From Effrenium voratum (Eukaryota > Sar > Dinophyceae > Suessiales > Symbiodiniaceae): a stretch of 64,000 nucleotides of DNA. Location of the stretch: NCBI GenBank assembly GCA_963377175.1, contig CAUJNA010002757.1:151501-215500 (forward strand), written 5' to 3'. A model generated the notes under the pieces. It ran no database searches. It was not told the origin of the DNA and saw nothing but the letters and a program-made list of their open reading frames with translations. This document shows positions 9,290-19,884 of this stretch, piece after piece (position 1 is the stretch's first letter; each line of letters begins with the position of its first letter). The translations under genes were made by a program, and so were the position numbers.

Positions 9290-10640
9290 CGGTGGTTGCT
9301 AAGTGCTATCATTGTTGACTGAAATGCTATATACTTATAAGGTCGTACGAACATGTTTACAAGTCATGTAACCAGGTTGCAAGTTGTATAAGCACAGTGT
9401 AAGGCCAACAAACACTTATGTTGAGTAGCGCACTTAGCCACAAGCTTGGCTAAGTAGCATAACTTCAAGGGTTAAGGCTCATCATCAAAAACAACCATGG
9501 TGCAATTTGAGGGGCTCACATGATATTGGCCTCACATGCTTTGGGCATCACATGATTTCGGCTTGGCATTGTCTGATGCATGCAGCTTGGGAAGCTCATG
9601 AATTTGAGAGCTTGGGGGTGTATCAATTGGACTCCATGGTGGAGTTGCAGAATTGTGTGGCATGGCTCAAAGGGGAGTTACAACTTGGCCTTCCCAGCCC
9701 CAGCCAGTGGCTCTGCAGGTGCTGACCTGCAGCCCCCAGTGCAGCTGTTGCACCTCCCCACCATGAGGCCTTGCCCATGGCCACAAAGCAGGGCTGGATG
9801 AACAAGATGACCGCAGTGGCGTTGGCTGTTCATGAAGGCAATCAGCCGCGACACAACTAACTACCTAATCCAGCAGCATATTGGCAACATTCAGGCTTAT
9901 TCCTGCTAAGTGATTCAACTAGCCATGTGGCTTTTGCATGCATTCAACATGTGTTGTCAAATAGTTAGCCAGCTTGGCTGGGATTGGACATCTACTAGCA
10001 TGGCAATCATTGGATTTCATGATTGTGATGATGGCAACTGTGGCTTATGTGTCAACAACAAACGTCACAGCTTGCAAACATGTAATTTCAAGCCTTCAGG
10101 CTAAGCCATGTGTGCATGCAATGTCACCAATAGACCAAGCCTGGTGGTGCAACATTCCCAGCCCTTTGCAGTGCAGTCTCTGCACACGTGAGGTTTCTGC
10201 AGAACTCAGCCTTCAGGGCATTGGTAGTTGACCACCGGGTCAAATCCAATGAGTTCGACCACAGGTATGACTATTAGTCATACCAGTGAGGGCTTTTTTG
10301 CGCAGCCATCATCCATCTTGGCACACATGCCAAAAAGTACGCAATTTGCATGCCAAGGGCATCATGCCTTTTGAATAAACATCGATATAAATCAATACAC
10401 AGTTGGCTATATATATATATATCTGTATTGTCAACATTGTTGGTGTGTGTGGAGTGGCTCACATTTCACACACAGCTGACCAATTGGTTGGGCATAGTGA
10501 CAATTGATTGCTCCATTGAAAGGAATGTGTGTATGTTGCCAAAGCCAAATGTATGTGTGGTTTGGGAAATGTATCTCTGTTTTATGATACAATTCACCGC
10601 CAGAACTCGTGGTACTTCAAATTTGTAGTGCACTTCAGGT
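9290..10640. other. 5' part of the nested element, no gene recognised
   Basis: TG/CA-rich sequence. A plus-strand open stretch around 9585-9800 (LMNLRAWGCINWTPWWSC) has no recognisable domain. An inverted copy of the left terminus, ACCACCGGGTCA, lies at 10231-10242, so 9279 to about 10247 could be a shorter internal derivative. A 21-bp near-perfect palindrome (GGTATGACTA, T, TAGTCATACC) lies at 10264-10284. Confidence 0.45.
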
Positions 10641-10655
10641 GCAGGAAATATGGTA

Positions 10656-10900
10656 CCTAAATTTCACAGTGAAATTCAGGGGCAAGAGTTATGAGACCTA
10701 AATTTCACAGTGAAATTTAGGGGCAACAATTCTGGTACCTAAATTTCACAGTGAAATTTAGGGGCAATAATTATGGTACCTAAATTTCACAGTGAAATTG
10801 AGGGTATGTAAGTATGGTACCTGGATTTCAACATGAAATGCGTGTGTAACATTTGAATTACCTAAATTTCAGCCTGAACTGGGGGTTGAAATTAGGTATG
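10656..10900. repeat. 41-bp tandem repeat built on a 25-bp palindrome
   Basis: CCTAAATTTCAC starts at 10656, 10697, 10738, 10779, 10820 (decayed) and 10861, exactly 41 bp apart. In the best copies it is followed by A and then GTGAAATTTAGG, its perfect reverse complement. Each unit can therefore form a 12-bp stem with a one-base centre. Confidence 0.92.
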
Positions 10901-10912
10901 ATACATGTACAT

Positions 10913-11000
10913 CAGTATGAACTGGCAAGTGATCCATTGACTGTCCTTGAATAAACCAGTATGAACTGGGAAGTGTTCCATTGACTGTCTTTGAAGTACT
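10913..11000. repeat. 44-bp direct duplication
   Basis: CAGTATGAACTGG at 10913 and 10957 is followed in both copies by AAGTG.TCCATTGACTGTC. Confidence 0.88.
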
Positions 11001-11850
11001 AGATCCAAGGGCATGGTGGGTTTGATTATGTGTACCCGGCTGATGGATTGGTTGTTTTGTTAGCTTCTGCTAGTTATTGAGTAACTAGTTGTTGAGACCC
11101 ACAAGCTGTGTGTGGAGATTACAGTGTATCACCTTTGTTATGTATGCCCTATAATCGTTGTTGCTGTATGATATTGGCACATGATTGTTCTGGTGCTACC
11201 CCCTTTGAACACATCAATGATACCCCCAGCCAAGTGCCAACTTGTCTGCATTGTTTGATGTAAATTTAGCCACTACATGATTGTATGGATATGTTCCCAT
11301 GAGTGACACAGTGCTTTTCATTTCATTGGGGCATTGCAGTTATGTGTGCAGGCGCCTTTGCATAGCTGACCTCCTGGACATGTGGTTTGATGTGTACTGC
11401 ACCTGTCAGTGATGGTTATGTCTAACACATTTGCTTCCTGTTAGGTAGCAGGCCATGGTTTAAGCATGCCCTATTCAGTGATGTGATGTGCTTGCAGGTC
11501 AACACCACTGTGTGCTGCTTGCTTTGCCAAGGTTGTTTGTGTTTTTGCTGCATGATGGGAGTGTGTTAAGTGCAAAGTTACATTTGGGCTTGTCCTGAGG
11601 CGGGCAACCCATTGCCAAGAAGAGTCTTCTTGAGATGCTGAGGTCCCCACAGGCATGTTTGGACTCCTGTAGCAGCTCTGTCAAGCTTTTTCTTGGCAGG
11701 ATGCTAATGGAAGCTGCATTGGGCAAAAGGCTCAATCTGCAGATTGGTTTCTTTGAGCCAAGGGCAAGGCTTTAGTGCCACATGCCTGGTGGCCAGCCAA
11801 AAGATACATACAAAGAGCAGCTTGCCATGAGTCATTTGAATGTGTCTTGT
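11001..11850. other. transposon interior without recognised gene
   Basis: TG/CA-rich, CpG-poor sequence. No frame shows clear protein character, though it may hold unrecognisable 5' parts of the decayed gene that follows. Confidence 0.35.
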
Positions 11851-12115
11851 GAATGCATGCTGCACAACTGTGACACATCCAAGCTTGTTGTCTCATGAGC
11901 CTTTGCAGGCTAGTACATGCATGCTGCACAACTGTGACACATCCAAGCTTGTTGTCTCATGAGCTTTTGGGCTAGCGCATGCACGCTGCACAACTGTGAC
12001 ATATCCCAGCTTCTTGTCTCATCAGCCCTGAAACTAGAAATGCATGCTGCACAGCTGGGGCAAGTCCAAGCCTGTTGTGTCATGAGCCCTTGGGCTAGTG
12101 CATTCATGTTGCATT
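11851..12115. repeat. 61-64-bp tandem repeat
   Basis: About four copies of a unit with ATGCTGCACAACTGTGACA, TCCAAGCTTGTTGTCTCATG and GAGC...GGCTAG. TGCACAACTG-type landmarks start near 11861, 11925, 11987 and 12048. Confidence 0.88.
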
Positions 12116-12479
12116 ACCATGGTTGGAACAACCCATTGTGTTACACAAGTTTCCTGCCTGGGTCATGACAGCCATGTATCAAGCCATCTGGCTAAGCAGT
12201 TGTTAACCAAGGTAGGTAGCATGTTTTCAATTGGCATGCCATGTGCTCATCAGCTTGTCAAAGCTTGTCCATGCGTGCGCTAGCTTCTCAAGCTTGGCTT
12301 AGCACTGTAGCTTCATAGCCCAGCCTTTGGCCTGTAATGGCCATGTGGAGGCATCCAAGAGGAGATCAGTGATGTTGGCACCCTTGTCAGGTCCATGAGC
12401 AAAAGATGATTGGGAATGTTGCCCAAACCAGTTGTTTCTGGGCTTGGCAACTGATCATCAGGAGCGCCAGGCTGGCAGA

Positions 12480-15400
12480 TGGCCCACACAGTCAACCGTG
12501 TCAATGTGGTGCTGAAGCGCCAGACCCTGCCTACTTGATTGAGAATGAGCTGTCCATCCTGCAGAACCCAACCAGCTCTTACTTGGCTAAAAAGCAGGAT
12601 GCTCTGTGACAGGCTGAGGTGTTTGGGGGTGCAGAGCTTGCACGAGCAAACAAGCAAAACAGTTGTGGCAATGCTCACAGTCCATTTGGCCTCCATTCCT
12701 GACAGCCCCACCCTGTACCAAATGCTGAATGACTTCATGCCGCACTTCCACCCAGCATGCAGCATGCCCAATGTCAAAAAGGAGCTGCCCTATGTCAAGG
12801 TATACCTTGATGACCCCATGCAGCTTCCACAACTAAACATGGCACATGCCTACCCAGTTAAGGCACTTGTGGCAGCCCATGGTGGTGGTTCAGGTTTTTA
12901 GGGTGCCTCAGCCAACCAGGTTAAGAATGCCAACATCAGCTTAGCCAAGAAGCATACCATGCTTTCTGTTCAGACAGCACCCTGCGATGCAGAGATTGCT
13001 TCTTAGTCTAGAGCCCACCTGAATTTCAGCTTGAACAGTCATTCCAGCCAAAGATTAGGGGAAGCACCAAGCTTTCTGCCAGCAATGAGGCTGTTGATGC
13101 TGCCAGCAGAGAAGAGGCTGCATCCAAGACCCTGAAGGCCAAAGGCAGCAAGCCAAAGCCCAACAAGCAGCCTGCCAAGAAGACTGCCAAGCCTTCCAAG
13201 CAGCCTGCAAAGGCAACAGCTGCCAAACCAGCTAAGAAGCTGACCTACCAGCCTGGACCAGCAGGTATAACCACAAGGCCAAGACCTTGTCAAGGGTGGT
13301 CTGAAAATAGGCAGGTGAGCTTTGTTCAGGGAGGCATCCCACAAAGCAGGCAAAGCCTGGGATGCTGCCCTGAAGTGATACAGTGCTTTTGGGGTAGCTT
13401 TGGGCATTGGGTAGGTTGGTGACTGCATGCTTTTGTTTCATCTTGTTATGTCACAAGCAACCCTTGGCCAACCAACATTGCAAAATTGTCAGTAACATGT
13501 TTCTCTTCCAGCTTTTCATTGCATGTGGTTGCCACCCCTGAGCCTTTGGGTTGTGACCAAGCATTATCACAAGATTGCTTGCTTGCTTGGTGCGTTGGCG
13601 GGGTAGCTCTGACCAAAGTGAAAAAGGCAAACTCTTGCTGAGCTTTCAAGCTATGACATGCACACTTGCAATTGTATTAGCTTTGCAGCTGGCATTGTGA
13701 AGCATGTCAAAGATGGCTCCAGCCAACAGATGCTGGTAACCAACCTCCTGGCATACTTGCAAGCAGCCTTCCATGGGTCTGAAGAGTCTTAAAGATTGAT
13801 CATGGACTCCATGAAGAAGCACCCGTGCACTGCCAATCAACCATGGAAACTGGTGTACTATTCCGATGAAGTGACCCCTGGCAATGTCTTGTCTGCTGAC
13901 CAGTCAAGAAAGAATTGAATGTGTATGTCAGCTTCTTGGAACTGGGGCCTTTTGTCCTCAACAAAGAGGGGTCATGGATCACATTGTTTGCCAAAAGGAC
14001 CAGTGAAGTGTCCAACATTGATGCAGGCATGTCTCAGGTTACAACTGCCTTGCTAACTGCCTTGCTAACTGCCTTGCTGGACTACATCTTTCACCATGGC
14101 CATTGTTTTGTGCAGACTGCTGGTATCAAGTTGAAGGGCAACAGTGGTGGGCCTGACAGACTATTTTTTGAGTTGGGGGCTTTGCTCCAAGATGGGGCTG
14201 CCCACAGTGTGAAACAAAGTTTTGCATTTATTGCACAAACCTGATGAGCAACAGGTCAGCCTTGGTTGGAGAAGGAAAAGAACTTCTCACTTGCTCTACA
14301 TTTTTTGCAACAGGTGAGAGTTTGACTGGCACACTGGGGAGATTGAAGCACAATTCCACAGCCATGAGCAAGAATGATTTTGCCTTGTGGCAACAGGCCA
14401 CAGGGTTTGTGTATAATCCAAAAGCTCAGATACTTGATCCAAGAATGGATGGTATTGTATTTCCTCTGGGGCAAATGCTGCATGATTGGATGCATGCCTT
14501 CCTGGCTAAAGGTGTGTTGCAAACATGCATGTTCTTGATGCTCACCAGCGTGGAGAGGCTCTTCAACAAAGATGTGCACAGCGTGTTGCACAATTACATG
14601 GATGCCTGGCAACTGCCTGCCAACAGGCACGAGAAGTTGAAGTTCATGTTTACAAGCAAAAGGAAGACTGCAAACAAACAGGCCAACACATGCAAATGCA
14701 CAGCAAGTGAAGGCCTTACTTTGTATCCAATTTTTGCATTCTTTTTGCAAGCCGTGGTTATTCCAGCAGGCTGCTGCCTCAAGGAGTGCGCTGCATTTAT
14801 TTGTGTTCCTGGCAGATGTGCTGGACTGCATCCAGGCTGTGCCTCATGGGTGCATCACACCAGCCTTGCTCAAGCAGTCCATCCATGAGTTCTTGCAAGC
14901 ATGTTTGGACTGCAAGTGGGGGGGGCAACATGCACTCCAAATTTCACTGGCTGATCCACTTCCCAAGGCATTTGGAGCAGTTTCTCCAGCTGCCCTCCTG
15001 CTTTGTCCAAGAAAAAAAGACACAAAGTGGTCAAAAGATGCAGCTCCTCCATCAGCAACACAATCACATTTGAAAAAGTGTGATGGCGGAGATCCTGGCC
15101 CATGACCTGGCCAAGTTGGTACCTTTGCTACAAGATTGGGGCTGAGCAAGAGTTGCCAATGAAGAAGCTCAAAGACTTGCTGGAAACGGTTTTTGGCCCA
15201 CAAACAGGTGGACAAGGGTACCACACATGCGCTGACTTGGTGCTATCTTCTGGGTGTGTCTGTCACAAAGGCGACATTTGCATTTTGCAGGGCAACAGCA
15301 AGCCGGCCAGATCTGGGTGCATGCAGACATCAATGACAAGCTGATGAGCTTGATTTCTGAGTGGGCTTTGGTGGAATACAGCCCCAAGACATACTCTGCA

Positions 15401-15526
15401 ACTTTCAACAAAGCTGATAGTGCAATATGGGTTGAGTCTTCAACCATCCAAAGCTCAGTGGCGTGGACTTTTCTCGAACAAGATGGAGTCTACAGAATGT
15501 TGGTGCCTTTTATGATGAGAAAATAA
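12480..15526 (+). pseudogene. decayed transposase-like gene of the dinoflagellate LQDGAAH family
   Basis: A series of plus-strand coding segments in shifting frames, broken by frameshifts and stops, makes up one old gene. In order: PAYLIENELSIL (about 12530), PTLYQMLNDFMPHFHPA (about 12710), a Lys/Ala/Pro-rich basic tract (13021-13270), WKLVYYSDEVTPGNVL (about 13845), VSFLELGPF then GMSQV then LQDGAAH (13920-14215), HDWMHAFLAKGVLQ (about 14480), ASEGLTLYPIFAFFL (about 14705), FVFLADVLDCIQAVPHG (about 14795), HWLIHFPRHLEQFLQLPSCF (about 14945), KSVMAEILAHDLAKL (about 15075), and a terminal segment (GQIWVHADINDK) ending at TAA 15524-15526. From memory, proteins with this same order of motifs are abundant and unnamed in dinoflagellate genomes. 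Transposase function is an inference from its place inside a terminal-inverted-repeat element. Family recognition is firm; biochemical function is unknown. Confidence 0.65.
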
Positions 15527-15932
15527 GTGTCGCACCTTGAAGTGCTTGTGTGCTGAAAAAAAGCCCGCAGCAGCTAGGGCATGGCATGGTTCTAAATAGT
15601 TGGAAGCCCCAAGGCTATTCACAAAGCAGGCGCACCATTACAGCTTTGAAATCTCAAAGTCATGGATCAAGGTTTCCAATGTCAGGGCTCGTTTGTGGGA
15701 GGCGCATATGGCTTCTTTTCAAGTGACGGGGCCCATTCATTTTTAAACCTTACATGCCCAATATCACAAGAATCAAAAGGTTAGCTTTTTAGCTAAGTTT
15801 GCTAACTGGTTGGCATGCAAGAGGCCTACTTGGTCATTTAGCATGGTTAGCTAACCTTTTTGCAAACCCTACAAATTCCTAGGTAAGTAACATAAGTTAT
15901 ACAAATGCTTGCAACTTCCCGGGTGACCCCAG
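15527..15932. other. 3' end of the nested element
   Basis: No gene. GCTAAC/GTTAGC words recur around 15780-15860. The right terminal repeat ends with GGGTGACCCCAG at 15921-15932. Confidence 0.5.
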
Positions 15933-16978
15933 TTTAGCCTCCGCAGAATGACGGCCAGATCGCCATCAATTTTTATCGCGCCCCCGTAAATAACGGTCAG
16001 ATCATCATCAATTTTAGTCTCCGCACAAATTTCGGTCAGATCGTCATCAATTTTTATCGCGCCCCCGTAAATAACGGTCAGATCGTCAATCAATTTTTGG
16101 TCTCCGCACAAATTTCGGTCAGATCGTCATCAATTTTAGTCTCCGCAGAATCAGTTTTTAACACGTCCGCGTAAGTTACGGTCAGATCGTTATTATTTTT
16201 TCATGTCCACGTAAATTACGGTCAGATCGTCATCAATTTTAAGTCTCCGCAGAATAACTGTCAGATCGTCAATCAATTTTAGTCTCCGCAGAATTATGGT
16301 CAGATCGTCATCAGTTTTTGTCTCCGCAGACTTTCGGTCAGATCGTATTCAATTTTAGTCTCCGCAGAATTTCTGTCAGATTGTAATCAGTTTTAGTCTC
16401 CGCAGAATTACGGTCAGATCGTCATCAATTTTCATGTCCGCAGACCAAAATGAATGTTGACAAATTCTGACAAGTTTCGACAAAATCTCGTCAAATTTCG
16501 CAAAAACCCGCATTTACGGTCAGATCGTCAACAACTTTATGATGATGCAATATTTTGGGCGAAAAAATGAAAATCGCAGCAATACAAGTAGTCTCCGCAG
16601 AATTACGGTCAGATCGTCATCGTTCTTTCACGTCCGCGAAAATGACAGATCGTATTCAATTTTAGCCTCCGCAGGATTACGGTCAGATTGTATTCATGTA
16701 TATTAGTCTCCGCAGAATTTCGGTCAGATTGTATTCAATTTTAGTCTCCGCAGAATTACGGTCAGATCGTCATCATTTGTTAAGTCTCCGCAGAAAGACG
16801 GTCAGATCGTCATCAATTTTAATCACGTCCGCGTAAATTGTGGTCAGATCGTCAGCAATTTAGTCTCCGCAGAATTACGGTCAGATCGTCATCAGGTTGT
16901 ATCACGTACGGTCAGATCGTATTCAATTTTAGACTCCGCAGAATTACGGTCAGATCGTCATCATTTGTTTATCACGTC
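15933..16978. repeat. 38-bp satellite, main array
   Basis: About 25 units of 38 bp: AGTCTCCGCAGAATTACGG followed by TCAGATCGTCATCAATTTT. A second variant replaces the first half with CACGTCCGCGTAAATTACGG. Units are contiguous and diverge at all positions, with no unique spacers, so this is a satellite and not a CRISPR array. Confidence 0.92.
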
Positions 16979-16989
16979 CGCGTATAATG

Positions 16990-17738
16990 AACGGATGACA
17001 TGACATGACATGACATGAAAGACATACATGAATGCATGAATGAAATGAATGAATGAATGAATGAAATGAAATGAAATGAAATGAAATGAAATGAAATGCA
17101 GTGAAGTGAAGTGAAGTGAAATATAATGAATGAATGTATGAATGAATGAACGAACGATCGAACGAATGAATGAATGAACGAACGAACGAATGAATGAATG
17201 AATGAATGGATGAATGAGTGAATGAATGGACTGCAACGGAACGGAACGGTTGAATGGAATGGAATATATATTAGCAAAAAGAAATAGCATAATATGAAAT
17301 CTATCCAAATAAACGAATGAGTGAATGAATGGATGGAATGGAATGGAATGGAATGGAATGGAATGGAATGGAATGGAATGGAATGGAATGGAATGGAATG
17401 GAATGGAATGGAATGGAAGGAAGGACTGGAATGAATGAACCAATGAATGAACGAATGAATGAATGGATGGATGGGTGGATGGATGAATGCATGAATGAAT
17501 GAATGAATGAATGAATGAATGAATGAATGAATGCAATGATTGAAATGAATGAATGCATGACTGAATGAATGAGTGCGTGAGTGAGTGAGTGAATGAAGGA
17601 ATGAATGAATGAGTGAGTGAGTGAGTGAATGAATGAACGAATGAATGAATGAATGAATGAACGAATGAATGAATGAATGAATGAATGAATGAATGAACGA
17701 ACCAAACAGTCAGTCAGTCAATCAATCAACTAAGCAGC

Positions 17739-17769
<31 letters not shown>

Positions 17770-17772
17770 ATT

Positions 17773-17845
<73 letters not shown>

Positions 17846-18010
17846 CCAAAACAAACAAACAGAAAACAAACAAACAACCAAGCAAACACACAAACAAGCA
17901 AGCAAGCAAACAAAAAACAAGCAAACAAACAAACAAGCAAAGAAGCAAACAAACAAAGAATCAAACAACACACAACAAACAATCAGCAGCAACACACGTC
18001 ACACAACTAA
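16990..18010. repeat. compound microsatellite block
   Basis: In order: ATGAC/ATGAA pentamers and GAAT tetramers (16990-17330), ATGGA pentamers (about 17331-17417), GAAT/GAGT tetramers (to about 17705), CAAT tetramers (about 17710-17845), then AAAC/AAGC tetramers and CAACAG words (to about 18050). Long Ser/His/Phe and Asn/Gln ORFs here are shadows of the repeats. Confidence 0.95.
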
Positions 18011-18212
18011 CAATTGACAACCGCAACAACAGCAACAACAGCAAGCACTAATAAAGGAACGAACAGGAACAAAAGCCAAACTTTGAAAATGACAGGTTGC
18101 CAACAGAGCCCGGCAACAACCAACAAAATCCGAGAAAAACCGACAAAACCCGACAAACACCGACAGAGTCCGTCAAGAGCGCAAAACTGGCCCAAGAGGA
18201 CAAAGTCATGAA

Positions 18213-18256
18213 CAAACTGTTCCCCTACAATCTGTTCCCCAAACTAATTTTGATGA
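18213..18256 (-). repeat. right terminal inverted repeat of the 10.5-kb element
   Basis: Reverse complement of the 7720-7763 motif, with CTGTTCCCCTACAATCTG and TTCCCCAAACTAATTTT. Confidence 0.65.
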
Positions 18257-18396
18257 TACAAAGTTGTGATTTTCGAGCTGGGGCTGCGGAAGTGTACCTA
18301 ACGTACTAGACGTGCGCTACTAAGTTGCGATTTTCGACCTAGACTTGCAAAGTTGCGATTTTCGGGCTGGAGCTGCGGAAGTGCACTTCGCGTACG
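18257..18396. repeat. 60-bp satellite, right part
   Basis: About two and a half units (CAAAGTTGYGATTTTCGAGC, GCTGCGGAAGTG, GTACTAGAC) continue the array cut at 7719. Confidence 0.85.
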
Positions 18397-19390
18397 GGCA
18401 TGCTTGTGATCAGTTTCCGCGAAAGTGGGCCCGTCACCCATTATGTGCGGATAACATCGTGTTTTAGCCTGTCCTTGCGATTTGTTGTGAGGCTGTGAGG
18501 GAATGCCGGAGATGCTGCGGTCTTCGTTTGAATGGCTTTAGGTGCTGCGCTTGTAGGGTGGGGTGGTGGGGTGTGGGGTGGGGTGTGGGGTGGCAGGGTG
18601 GGTGAGAGGTGGGTGGGGTAGCGCTAGCCAACTTTGCGAACTACTTCAGAGTAGAGCAAATAGATGTCAACCAGCTAGCCAGCCAGCTGACTAGCCGTGT
18701 AACTATGCATTGACAGGGCACCCACCCCTCACCCTCCCACCACCCCAGCGTCAGCACTGCCATGCGCCGGTGTGGACTGGAGATAGTGCTGGAAGCGGGC
18801 GCTGAAAAACTATAATTTGCGCACACCAAAGCCTAGATACAGCTGCATATAGCCATGCTGGGCCCTAAAGCATTTGGGAGTTTGGCGCTGCTCATGGTTT
18901 CCTTTCTTTTGCGTGGGCTTGCCCTGGCTGTACGTCGTTTCCGATGACGAATTGCACCGCTTTCCAGTTTGCCGTTTAACGCCCCTTTAAATGAACAACA
19001 GGAAGACAAAAAGGGAAAGCAATGTTGCTCCTGGATCCTTCAGGCTCTTTGATGACTGTGGAGGAGGTGGCCAACGCTGACTTCACGTCGATTCTCGGAA
19101 CGATGCTGAAATCACCACAAGAAGGCCAGGACCAAACATGTTTACGTCTGTGAACCTCGGATCAATCTGGAGGACTGGTCGGAGCATCACAGACCTTGGA
19201 TCAGTCTGAACCTGTAAAACCGATAGGTTCCGTATAAAAGCGACCGCCTTTCAGTACCACGGTCCTCCGGATTTGTCCATTGTGGACAGCCCTGCGCAAC
19301 CAACCCACGACACGTCTTGGAAGATGACTGTTTGCCCAGGCTCTTGTTTACACACTTCGCGTGTCAACCATGATGTGTCCAAATTGGAAG
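18397..19390. repeat. duplicated segment, copy 2
   Basis: Homologous to 5825-7130 in the same orientation over nearly its whole length, from GGGCCCGTCACCCATTATG to CGTCTTGGAAGATGACTG and CCCAGGCTCTTGTTTACAC. It contains a GGGTGGGGTG tract (18555-18620) where copy 1 has the long GGGT array. Confidence 0.8.
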
Positions 19391-19418
19391 GTGGGCCCCC
19401 CAAACGGGTGTGGGAGCT

Positions 19419-19652
19419 CCATTTGGTTCCAACGAGAAGCCCAGGGCGAAAGTGGCACTGCAGATCCTCAAGCATACATTGTCAAGAGATGCTTTCCGTA
19501 TGTTGCAGCCAACAGGCGTAAACACCTGCGCAAAACGATTGGTGCGCGTGATCCAAGCGATGGTGGAGACCATGGAGGAACCCAAGCCCAACATCCTTCG
19601 GTTGGATTATGAGGCGGGGCCGGAAGCGCCTTGGAATATCTCACCTTTGTAA
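19419..19652 (+). CDS. possible exon, unknown protein
   Basis: An open frame of about 75 codons ends in TAA after WNISPL. It contains KVALQILKHTLSRDAF, CAKRLVRVIQAMVETMEEP and KPNILRLDYEAG, a helical, charged composition unlike the shadows around it. Another frame over the same bases is also open (to 19612), so the reading is not certain. No family was recognised. It lies just downstream of duplicated segment copy 2. Confidence 0.3.
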   Translation, partial: PFGSNEKPRAKVALQILKHTLSRDAFRMLQPTGVNTCAKRLVRVIQAMVETMEEPKPNILRLDYEAGPEAPWNISPL

Positions 19653-19884
19653 ACCTTTCTGGGGAGACCTTTTTGAGTGGTAAGCAGAAGGTCGTGTTGT
19701 CAACCGCTCAGAAGAGATGCTCCGTCAAACGGTGCTTCTAGTTGTAGGAACACAAGGAGCTTCTGACCGTGGCTCATAGTGACTCGCTCACTGAGTTCTT
19801 CCCAACAATCATGGGTACCGTCTTTGAAAAACCTCCGCATTGCGCATTTCCACAAGCACGAGGGCTGCAAAGAGGGTAGGGCAG

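Larger units (their letters stand above)
9279..15932. mobile_element. 6.65-kb CpG-depleted transposon nested in the 38-bp satellite
   Basis: The left end starts CTGGAATGACCCGG. The right end, read on the other strand, starts CTGGGGTCACCCGG (11 of 14 match), and both continue to GTTGC. The 38-bp satellite stops at ...CAATTT on the left and resumes at TTTAG... on the right, consistent with a 2-3 bp target duplication. Base composition changes sharply at both ends: inside, CG dinucleotides are rare and TG/CA are in excess, as expected for long-methylated DNA. It carries a frameshifted transposase-like gene on the plus strand (12480-15526) and several private tandem repeats. The superfamily is not determined. 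Confidence 0.65.
7720..18256. mobile_element. 10.5-kb inserted element with terminal inverted repeats
   Basis: The 60-bp satellite reads up to TACAA at 7715-7719 and resumes with TACAA at 18257-18261, continuing the same unit in phase. Everything between is therefore inserted, with a 5-bp target duplication. The ends are inverted repeats of about 40 bp: AGTTTGGTGAACAGATCGTA near 7731 matches, on the other strand, the end near 18245 (AGTTTGGGGAACAGATTGTA). Inside are several satellites, microsatellites and a second nested element (9279-15932). No intact transposase of its own was found, so it may be non-autonomous or decayed. A segmental rearrangement is the alternative. Confidence 0.65.

Noticed and set aside
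12313..12777. 154-codon minus-strand ORF
   Set aside because: It lies antisense to the decayed plus-strand family gene and has no motif.
15933..16978. CRISPR array
   Set aside because: Repeats are contiguous and diverged with no unique spacers, and the context is eukaryotic.
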